DNA from: Fodinicurvata sp. EGI_FJ10296
GTDB taxonomy: Bacteria; Pseudomonadota; Alphaproteobacteria; DSM-16000; Inquilinaceae
Length of the DNA: 64,000 bases
Direction: 5' to 3'
NCBI RefSeq assembly: GCF_040712075.1
Contig: NZ_JBFCVL010000001.1
Coordinates: 503,501 to 567,500 of the forward strand
Below are positions 16,819 through 23,811 of the stretch, piece by piece. Made by a program: the position numbers and the translations under genes. Within the stretch, counting starts at the first letter, position 1. Every line of letters begins with the position of its first letter. The notes beneath the pieces are model-generated. The model was not told where the DNA came from and searched no databases. It saw only the letters and a list, made by a program, of their open reading frames with translations.

Positions 16819-19095
16819 ATGGCCGGTAAATCGCTCGACGAAGAGGCTCTGGCGTTTCACGCGGCCAAAAGGCCGGGTAAGCTGGAAATCACCCCGACGA
16901 AGCCGCTGACGACACAGCACGATCTGTCGCTGGCGTATTCGCCCGGCGTCGCCGCGCCGTGCCTGGCGATCGCGGCCGATCCGCTCAAGGCATACGACTA
17001 TACGGCCCGGGGCAATATGGTCGCGGTTATTTCCAACGGTACCGCCGTTCTCGGGCTGGGCGATCTGGGTGCGCTGGGCTCCAAGCCGGTGATGGAGGGC
17101 AAGGCCGTCCTGTTCAAGCGGTTTGCCGATATCGACGGTATCGACCTTGAAGTTGACACTCGTGATGTCGATGAATTCGTCAACTGCGTCCGATATCTGG
17201 GGCCGTCCTTCGGCGGCATCAATCTGGAGGATATCAAGGCGCCGGATTGCTTCATCATCGAGCAGCGCCTGCGGGAACTGATGGACATTCCGGTCTTCCA
17301 CGACGACCAGCACGGCACCGCGATCATCGCCGCGGCCGGACTGATCAACGCGCTTGACCTGACCGGCCGACGGATCGAAGACATCAAGATGGTCGTCAAC
17401 GGTGCCGGCGCGGCGGCAATCGCCTGTATCGAACTGTTCAAATCCATGGGTCTGCCGCCCGAACAGGTGATCATGTGCGACAGCAAGGGCGTCGTGTATC
17501 AGGGCCGCGAAGCCGGCATGAACCAGTGGAAGAGCGGCCACGCCGTCGCCACCGATGCCCGGACCCTGGAAGACGCACTCGACGGCGCGGATGTCTTCCT
17601 GGGTGTTTCCGTCAAGGGGGCGGTCACGCAGGACATGATCCGGCGCATGGCCGACAAGCCGATCATCTTCGGCCTGGCGAACCCTGATCCGGAGATTCTT
17701 CCCGACGAGGTCAAGGCGGTCCATCCCGAGGCCATCGTGGCGACCGGGCGGTCGGATTATCCCAACCAGGTGAACAATGTCCTGGGCTTCCCTTATATTT
17801 TCCGGGGCGCACTGGACGTCCGCGCGCGCACGATCAACGACGAGATGAAGATCGCTGCAGCACGTGCATTGGCCGAACTGGCGCGCGAAGATGTCCCTGA
17901 CGAGGTTGACGCGGCCTATTCCGGCCGACGGCTTCGCTATGGTCCGGATTATATCATTCCGGTGCCGTTCGATCCTCGCCTGATCGTGGCCATTCCGATG
18001 GCAGTGGCCGAGGCGGCGATGAAAACCGGCGTTGCCAGCCAGCCACTGGAGAATATGGCGGCGTACCGCAAGGAACTGCTGGCGCGTCTCGACCCGACCG
18101 CTGACAGCCTGCACCTGATCTTCGAAGAGGTCCGGGCTTCGCCGAAACGGGTCGTCTTCGCCGAGGGCGAAGAAGAGCGCACGATCAGGGCCGCGGTCGC
18201 CTTTAGAAACGCCGGGCTGGGCACGCCGATTCTGGTGGGGCGCGAATCACATATCAAGGAAACGATGGCGTCCATCGGCCTTACCAATACCGATGCCTTC
18301 GAGATTCACAACGCCGCGCTCAGCAACAACAATACCCGCTATGCCGAGCGGCTTTATGCACGCATGCAGCGCCAGGGGATGCTTTTGCGCGACTGCCAGC
18401 GGATCATCAATCAGAACCGCAATTCTTTCGCCGCCGCCATGGTCGATGCCGGCGACGCCGACGGGATGGTGACCGGACTGACCCGCAGCTTCTCGGTCTG
18501 TTTCGAAGATATCAGCCGTGTTATCGAGGGCCGATCCGGCGACGTGATGTTTGGCCTGTCGATCCTCGTCAATCGGTCGCGGACGGTGTTCATTTCCGAC
18601 ACGACGGTGCATGAGCGTCCGGACCCGGAGACGCTGGCCCGTATAGCCGTTCAGGCGGCGCAGCGCGCGCGCGAGATGGGGCATCTTCCCCGCGTCGCGT
18701 TCCTCAGTTTCTCGAATTTTGGCCAGCCGATGCGTGAGCGGGCGCAGCATGTCCGGGACGCGGTTTCCCTTCTGGACCAGGACTCGGTCGATTTCGAATA
18801 TGACGGCGAAATGACCGCCGAGGTGGCGCTGGATCACGATCTGATGCGCCGGCTCTACCCGTTCTGTCGTTTGACCGGTCCTGCCAATGTTTTGATCATG
18901 CCGGCGCTTCATGCGGCGAATATTTCTGCCAAGCTGCTGCAACAGATGGGTGGGGCGACCATGATCGGTCCCCTGCTGCAGGGCCTCTCGCGGCCGGCCC
19001 AGATCGTCCAGATGGGGGCCAATTCCGGCGATGTGGTGACGGCGGCCGCCCTGTCGGCGCATGAAGCGCTGATCCGGGATGGCAAGAAGGCCTGA
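16819..19095 (+). CDS. maeB: NADP-dependent malic enzyme with phosphotransacetylase-like domain (MaeB type)
   Basis: A 758-residue enzyme that oxidatively decarboxylates malate to pyruvate. The N-terminal malic domain holds SLAYSPGVAAPCLAI, the NAD(P)-binding domain follows (VVNGAGAAAIACIELFKSMGL, near residue 193), and from about residue 430 the protein continues as a phosphate acetyltransferase-like domain (PKRVVFAEGEEERTIRAA ... GMVTGLTRSFSV ... ILVNRSRTVFISDTTVHERPDPETLARIA). In E. coli MaeB the C-terminal domain is not an active transacetylase but mediates allosteric control by acetyl-CoA. The start ATG follows GGGAG at 10 bases. Length and domain order are normal for the family. Confidence 0.95.
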   Translation: MAGKSLDEEALAFHAAKRPGKLEITPTKPLTTQHDLSLAYSPGVAAPCLAIAADPLKAYDYTARGNMVAVISNGTAVLGLGDLGALGSKPVMEGKAVLFKRFADIDGIDLEVDTRDVDEFVNCVRYLGPSFGGINLEDIKAPDCFIIEQRLRELMDIPVFHDDQHGTAIIAAAGLINALDLTGRRIEDIKMVVNGAGAAAIACIELFKSMGLPPEQVIMCDSKGVVYQGREAGMNQWKSGHAVATDARTLEDALDGADVFLGVSVKGAVTQDMIRRMADKPIIFGLANPDPEILPDEVKAVHPEAIVATGRSDYPNQVNNVLGFPYIFRGALDVRARTINDEMKIAAARALAELAREDVPDEVDAAYSGRRLRYGPDYIIPVPFDPRLIVAIPMAVAEAAMKTGVASQPLENMAAYRKELLARLDPTADSLHLIFEEVRASPKRVVFAEGEEERTIRAAVAFRNAGLGTPILVGRESHIKETMASIGLTNTDAFEIHNAALSNNNTRYAERLYARMQRQGMLLRDCQRIINQNRNSFAAAMVDAGDADGMVTGLTRSFSVCFEDISRVIEGRSGDVMFGLSILVNRSRTVFISDTTVHERPDPETLARIAVQAAQRAREMGHLPRVAFLSFSNFGQPMRERAQHVRDAVSLLDQDSVDFEYDGEMTAEVALDHDLMRRLYPFCRLTGPANVLIMPALHAANISAKLLQQMGGATMIGPLLQGLSRPAQIVQMGANSGDVVTAAALSAHEALIRDGKKA

Positions 19096-19199
19096 CGGCC
19101 TGACGCCAAAAGTTCACTTTTGCTGTGCGGCACCGGAGGCTATAGCCTTACGGTGCCGTATTGTTTCGGACAGATTGCGCAGCGAAAGAGTGATTGGCC

Positions 19200-20744
19200 A
19201 TGCCACGGTCCGTGATCCGGCATTCGCGATTTCTGGCGATTATTGCGCTCGTATCGACGCCGGCGGCGATCGTCCTGCTCGCGCTCGTCGCGTTCGCCGG
19301 TCTGGCCCTGCATCATGCACTGTCGGGACTGGCCGTCATTGCGGTCGCGACCGCGGGCATACTGCATGTCTATTTCCGCGACGCCGAAAAGATCGCCCGC
19401 CAGCTCGATCGGCTCGGCGCGCCCGGCGCGCCGCTGCCGGTGCGTCCTCCTCGTCCGGAAAGCGATACCGGGCGGGCGATCTTCGCCGCCGTAGCCGGTC
19501 TGCAGCGGCAACTTCGCGCGCGCAACCGCGCTATGGAACTGGAAGCGGCGGCCGGGCGGTCGATCGTCGAAAGCCTTGACGATCCGGTGGTCGTCATCAC
19601 TGCCGATCGGCGGATTGCCAGAGTAAACCCGGCGGCAACATCCCTTTACGGCGCCCGCCTCGTTGGCCGCGATGTCGGTGAGCGGTTGCGCAATCCCCGG
19701 ATTCTCGCTGCCATCGATCGGGTCTTTTCCGGCGGGCCGGCGGAAGAACTGGAATATACCGAACCGGTACCGGTGGAGCGTGCTTTCGATATCCGCATCA
19801 AACCGTTTCCGGTCACCATCGATCCGATGATCGGCATCGACGGAACGGGGCCGGTCGAGGCGGTGCCGGCGGTCCTGGTTATGGTCCATGATGTCACTGC
19901 GGCGCTGCGCACGGACCGGATGCGCGCCGATTTCATCGCCAATGTCAGTCATGAACTGCGCACGCCGCTGGCGACCCTTGCCGGGTTCATCGAGACGCTC
20001 AGCGGGCCCGCGCGGGACGACTCAGCAGCGCGTGAGCGGTTTCTTGCGATCATGCAGCAGCAGACCGACCGGATGGCGCGGCTGGTGCAGGATCTGCTGT
20101 CCCTGTCGCGGATCGAGGTCGAGGAACACGCCCAGCCGCGCAAGCCGGTGGATGTTTCGGCCATTCTTTCCCGCGTGATCCAGAGCCTCGAAATGAAAGC
20201 GGCCGACCGGCACAGCCGCATCGTCCTGGACATGCCGGACGAACTGCCGAAGGTGGGCGGAGACGACGATCAGCTTTCGCAGGTTTTTCAGAACCTGATC
20301 GATAACGCGATCAAATACGGACGTCCGGAAACCGATGTTGAAGTTACCGTCGCCGTCGAAGACGATACGGCCCCGGTTCTGATTCCGGCGGCGGCGCGAG
20401 CGGCCAACAGCGCGCCGGGGCGGCGGCTGCGGGTGACGGTGCGCGACCATGGCGAGGGCATCGACCGCGTGCATCTTCCGCGCCTGACCGAACGGTTCTA
20501 TCGAGTCGACCCGGCGCGGTCGCGCGCTGCCGGTGGAACCGGCCTCGGCCTTGCCATAGTAAAGCACATCATCAGCCGCCACCGCGGCCGGCTCGTCATC
20601 GACAGCGTTGTCGGCGAGGGGAGCACTTTTTCCGTCCTGCTGCCCGGTGCCGGACGACCGGTGCCAGTGACCCGTCCGGAATCGGTGCGCCCTGCGGAGC
20701 CGGCCATCGTTCAGCGGCGAAACGCCACGACGGCGGCCGAGTAG
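19200..20744 (+). CDS. PhoR-like sensor histidine kinase
   Basis: A 514-residue membrane histidine kinase. Two hydrophobic helices near the N-terminus (about residues 9-35 and 40-58) are joined by a very short loop, so it has almost no periplasmic sensor. A PAS domain follows (about 120-225, VVVITADRRIARVNPAATSLYG), then HisKA with the phospho-acceptor His251 in FIANVSHELRTPLATL, and HATPase with the N box (QNLIDNAIKYG) and G boxes (DHGEGI, GGTGLGLAIVKHI). The layout resembles PhoR of phosphate control, but no phoB, pst or phoU gene is next to it, so the partner and signal are unknown. The ATG at 19200 has AAAGAG upstream; a TTG two codons earlier is an alternative. A terminator hairpin follows. 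Confidence 0.92.
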   Translation: MPRSVIRHSRFLAIIALVSTPAAIVLLALVAFAGLALHHALSGLAVIAVATAGILHVYFRDAEKIARQLDRLGAPGAPLPVRPPRPESDTGRAIFAAVAGLQRQLRARNRAMELEAAAGRSIVESLDDPVVVITADRRIARVNPAATSLYGARLVGRDVGERLRNPRILAAIDRVFSGGPAEELEYTEPVPVERAFDIRIKPFPVTIDPMIGIDGTGPVEAVPAVLVMVHDVTAALRTDRMRADFIANVSHELRTPLATLAGFIETLSGPARDDSAARERFLAIMQQQTDRMARLVQDLLSLSRIEVEEHAQPRKPVDVSAILSRVIQSLEMKAADRHSRIVLDMPDELPKVGGDDDQLSQVFQNLIDNAIKYGRPETDVEVTVAVEDDTAPVLIPAAARAANSAPGRRLRVTVRDHGEGIDRVHLPRLTERFYRVDPARSRAAGGTGLGLAIVKHIISRHRGRLVIDSVVGEGSTFSVLLPGAGRPVPVTRPESVRPAEPAIVQRRNATTAAE

Positions 20745-20746
20745 AC

Positions 20747-20801
20747 GCGCCCGTATTGATCAGGGACGCATCTCCGCTCCTGATCGTCCCGGGCGCTTTT
20801 T
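20747..20801 (+). terminator. Rho-independent terminator after the histidine kinase gene
   Basis: Starting three bases after the stop codon, GCGCCCG (20747-20753) pairs with CGGGCGC (20790-20796), with an inner helix GATCAGG/CCTGATC, followed directly by TTTTT. This is a convincing intrinsic terminator ending the maeB-kinase direction of transcription. Confidence 0.8.
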
Positions 20802-20857
20802 CGTTTCCTGGCGAACGGACAAGGGGACAGCGCCCAAAGAATTCCCCCGCCCCGGAC

Positions 20858-20884
20858 GCGATGCACCATGAAATGGTGCGTCGC
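20858..20884. repeat. Strong 12-base-pair hairpin between convergent genes
   Basis: The arms GCGATGCACCAT and ATGGTGCGTCGC flank a three-base GAA loop and pair throughout with one G-T wobble. It lies between the histidine kinase and the solute-binding-protein gene, which converge. It could end or protect the transcript of the minus-strand gene, but there is no T run on either side. Confidence 0.5.
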
Positions 20885-21016
20885 AGAGCCGGGGCCCACA
20901 CCATCAGCGCTCTCGCCTAGCGTGTGGATACCGGATGACGCTTCGCGCCTCCGGGGAGGAGAAAAGGGCGGATGCTGTGTCAATAAACACAGTTGCCGAA
21001 GGCGCGGTTCTCCACT

Positions 21017-22903
21017 CTACTCAACCTGTGGCGCCCACCAGGCGTTGACGGTCGCCAACTGGCCGTACATCGGCTGATAATCGACATAGGCCATAGGCTC
21101 CCAATAGGCGATGGTGTCGGTGCCCTGGTAGTACAAAGGTATGACGTAGTGGCCTGACAGCAGGACCCGATCCAGCGCCCGGGTTGCGGCAATCAGGTCC
21201 TCACGATCGATGGCGTCGGCGATTTCCACGATCAGGGCATCGACGACGGGGTCCTGAACGCCCGGATAGTTCCGCGTTCCAGTCACGTCGGCCGATCCCG
21301 ATCCCCAGTACAGGTTCTGCTCGGCTCCCGGCGAGAGCGACGCGCCCCAATGGTGGATGATCATGTCGAAATCGTAGTCTTCTGTGCGGGCGACATATTG
21401 CGAGCTGTCGACGGTTCTCACCGTTGCCTCGACACCGAGGCGGCGCAGATTGCTGGCGAAACTCAGCGCGATGCGCTCGTCCGATGCTGACTGCAGCAGG
21501 ATCTCGAACTGCATCGGCCTGCCGGTTTCGGAATTGACCAGCGCACCGTCACGCACTTCCCATCCGGCTTCGCGAAGCAGCCCGACGGCGGTGCGCAAAT
21601 TGCCCCGGATGTTGCCGCTGCCGTCGGTAGACGGTGGCTCGTAAGCGCCTTCGAACACGCTGTCGGGAAGCTGATCGCGATAAGGTTCCAGCAGGTCCCG
21701 TTCGCGGTCGCTCAACGTCGGCGTATGGGCCAGTTCGGAATTGGCGAAGAAACTGGTGGTGCGGGTATAGAGACCACGCAGGTAGTTCTGGTTGACCCAC
21801 TCGAAGTCGAAGGCGTGGGCGAGTGCCTCACGGACGCGGGGGTCGGCGAAGATGTTCTTGCGTGTGTTGAAGGCAAAGGCCCGCATGCCGGCCGGTCGGC
21901 TGTGCGGCGCTTCCAGCAAGGTCACGCGTTCGTCCCTGACAGCGGGGAAATCATATCCCGATGCCCATTGGTCGGCATTCGTCTCGAATCGGTAACCATA
22001 TTCGCCGGCCCGAAACGCTTCCATTGCGATGGTGCCGTCGCGGAAATACTCGTAGCGCAGGTCGTCGAAATTGAACTGTCCCTGAAACTGTGGAAGGTCG
22101 TCACCCCACCAGTCCTCGATTCGTTCATAGCTGACCGACCGGCCGGGATTGGACTCGGTCAGCCGATACGGCCCACCGCCCAGTGGTACGTCCATGGTCG
22201 TGCGGTCGAACGGCACATCGCTGTAATAGGCTTCGCTGATCAAAGGCATCAGCGCCAGGATCAGCGGGGTCTCGCGGTCGGCCTCGTCATCGAGTTCGAA
22301 ACGCACGGTATGGTCATCGATCCGATCGATCGTCTCGACGCGGCCATAGTTCCGGCGTCGGGCCGGAATGCCTTCGGTGCGATGGGTCTCCAGGCTGAAG
22401 ATGACGTCGTCGGCGGTGATCGGCGTTCCGTCATGCCAACGGGCGTCCGGATTCAGATGAAAGGTGACCCAGGAGCGGTCCTCGGGCACTTCGATCCCTT
22501 CGGCGACATAGCCGTACATCGTGAAGGGCTCGTCCCAGGACCGGTACATCAGCGCCGGGAAATGATATTCGGTCAGCCCGGCCGCTGGCTGGCCGAGAAT
22601 GATGAACGGGTTCATGCTGTCGAAACTGCCGACCAGACCGCGCGACAGCCTGCCGCCCTGGGGCGCATCGGGGTTTGCGAACGGAAAATGCTCGAAATCC
22701 GGCTCCATTTCCGGCTCCCCATGCATGGCGATGGCATGGGAAACGGTGGCGCTGGTCTCACCTCCGTCGGCCGAAGCTGTCCCGGCGGCGAGAACCGAAC
22801 CGAGCGCAAGAGCAACGGGAAGGGACAGGCCCAGGGACAGGCCGAGGGACAGGTACGGGGATCGGCGGAACGTCCTGTTTTCGGCGAGAATGGTTCGCAG
22901 CAT
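21017..22903 (-). CDS. Extracellular solute-binding protein, family 5 (peptide/microcin-type, YejA-like)
   Basis: A 628-residue periplasmic binding protein of the oligopeptide/dipeptide class (SBP_bac_5). After a signal peptide that ends near TASADGG, the mature protein starts with HAIAMHGEPEMEPDFEHFPFANPDAPQGGRL, which is typical of the YejA branch that feeds a YejBEF-type ABC importer. The core has WVTFHLNPDARWHDGTPITADDVIFSLE, the usual family signature. The h-region of the signal peptide is built from a 12-base tandem repeat giving SLGL repeats. No permease or ATPase genes lie beside it in this window, so it is an orphan here or its partners are elsewhere. The start is the ATG at 22903, well inside a longer open frame that reads through an unlikely basic sequence. 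Confidence 0.92.
   Translation of the reverse strand: MLRTILAENRTFRRSPYLSLGLSLGLSLPVALALGSVLAAGTASADGGETSATVSHAIAMHGEPEMEPDFEHFPFANPDAPQGGRLSRGLVGSFDSMNPFIILGQPAAGLTEYHFPALMYRSWDEPFTMYGYVAEGIEVPEDRSWVTFHLNPDARWHDGTPITADDVIFSLETHRTEGIPARRRNYGRVETIDRIDDHTVRFELDDEADRETPLILALMPLISEAYYSDVPFDRTTMDVPLGGGPYRLTESNPGRSVSYERIEDWWGDDLPQFQGQFNFDDLRYEYFRDGTIAMEAFRAGEYGYRFETNADQWASGYDFPAVRDERVTLLEAPHSRPAGMRAFAFNTRKNIFADPRVREALAHAFDFEWVNQNYLRGLYTRTTSFFANSELAHTPTLSDRERDLLEPYRDQLPDSVFEGAYEPPSTDGSGNIRGNLRTAVGLLREAGWEVRDGALVNSETGRPMQFEILLQSASDERIALSFASNLRRLGVEATVRTVDSSQYVARTEDYDFDMIIHHWGASLSPGAEQNLYWGSGSADVTGTRNYPGVQDPVVDALIVEIADAIDREDLIAATRALDRVLLSGHYVIPLYYQGTDTIAYWEPMAYVDYQPMYGQLATVNAWWAPQVE
22821..22856. repeat. 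Three tandem 12-base units in a signal-peptide coding region
   Basis: Three near-identical units starting AGGGACAGG lie back to back (22821-22832, 22833-22844, 22845-22856). Read on the minus strand they code for repeated Leu-Ser-Leu-Gly in the hydrophobic core of the solute-binding protein's signal peptide. Units are a multiple of three, so copy-number change would keep the frame and alter only the length of that core. Confidence 0.85.
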
Positions 22904-23077
22904 GATAATGTGTCGCTCGCGGTAGTGACTGACGGGACGAGGAATCCGACGCCGCCGGTGGCCCGTGCGGCGTGTCGAGGCAGTCTTTCCCACGACCGGG
23001 GGCGATGGCAAGGGAAAGCGATCCCGGCACCATGAACGGGGGCGGTTCGGGATTCGACGCAACCGGGATGGTCAATA

Positions 23078-23107
23078 GCGGCGCATATGCTGTATAGAGT
23101 GCGCCGC
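23078..23107. promoter_or_regulatory. Inverted repeat around a possible -10 element upstream of ppa
   Basis: GCGGCGCA (23078-23085) and TGCGCCGC (23100-23107) form a perfect 8-base inverted repeat with 14 bases between. The sequence TATAGA (23093-23098) in the middle could be a -10 hexamer of the ppa promoter, but no good -35 is seen. A repressor site or a structured leader are both possible; this is inference. Confidence 0.35.
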
Positions 23108-23150
23108 AAACCGATTCGTTTGATCGCAGAGAACAGGACACGAGTAGAAG

Positions 23151-23675
23151 ATGAACATCGATCTCATTCCCGTCGGCGAGAACCCTCCCTGGGACGTCAA
23201 CATGATCGTCGAGAACCCCGTAGCCGGCAATCGGGTCAAATACGAACTCGACAAGAAATCCGGGGCGATGTTCGTTGACCGGTTCCTGCATACAAATATG
23301 TATTATCCCGGCAATTACGGCTTCGTGCCGCATACGTTGTCTGGCGACGGTGATCCGGTCGACGTCCTGTGCGTCGGCGATGTCCAGGTTTTCCCGGGCA
23401 GTGTCCTGCGGGTCCGCCCCGTCGGCGTCCTGGTCATGACCGATGAAGCCGGCGAGGACGAGAAGATCGTCGCCGTGCCGGTCAGCAAGCTCTACCCCTT
23501 CTTCGACAAGGTGAAGACGGTCGGCGACCTCCCGGAGATCGAGCGGAGCCAGATCGGCCATTTCTTCAAGCATTACAAGGATCTGGAAAAGGACAAATGG
23601 GTGGACGTCAAGCGGTGGGGCGACGCCGACGAGGCGGCCGCGATGATCAAGGCCGGAATCGATCGCGCCGCCTGA
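23151..23675 (+). CDS. ppa: Inorganic pyrophosphatase
   Basis: A 174-residue soluble family I pyrophosphatase, which hydrolyses pyrophosphate to phosphate and so pulls biosynthetic reactions forward. The signature DGDPVDVLCVGD (about residues 65-76; the three Asp residues bind metal) is exact, and MYYPGNYGFVPHT and the KW(V)DVKRWGDADEA end fit the family. The length is that of bacterial PPases (about 175). It is divergent from the solute-binding-protein gene. Confidence 0.97.
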   Translation: MNIDLIPVGENPPWDVNMIVENPVAGNRVKYELDKKSGAMFVDRFLHTNMYYPGNYGFVPHTLSGDGDPVDVLCVGDVQVFPGSVLRVRPVGVLVMTDEAGEDEKIVAVPVSKLYPFFDKVKTVGDLPEIERSQIGHFFKHYKDLEKDKWVDVKRWGDADEAAAMIKAGIDRAA

Positions 23676-23811
23676 GGACGCCGCAAACCCGACGCTTATT
23701 TTTACATCCGGTTTGGAACGGTTGACGGGAGTGCTATGTTGCGCTGCAGGCCCGGGTAGGAAGGGTTCCTGCGCGTCGCCGACACGAAACCGGCACTGAA
23801 GGGCGGCTGCC

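Noticed and set aside
20745-21016. Possible small RNA or riboswitch between the histidine kinase and the solute-binding protein
   Set aside because: Apart from the terminator and one hairpin I could not match any known RNA family core by eye.
20868-21077. A 69-codon frame downstream of the histidine kinase
   Set aside because: It overlaps a strong hairpin and the end of the solute-binding-protein gene, has no ribosome site and no recognisable sequence.
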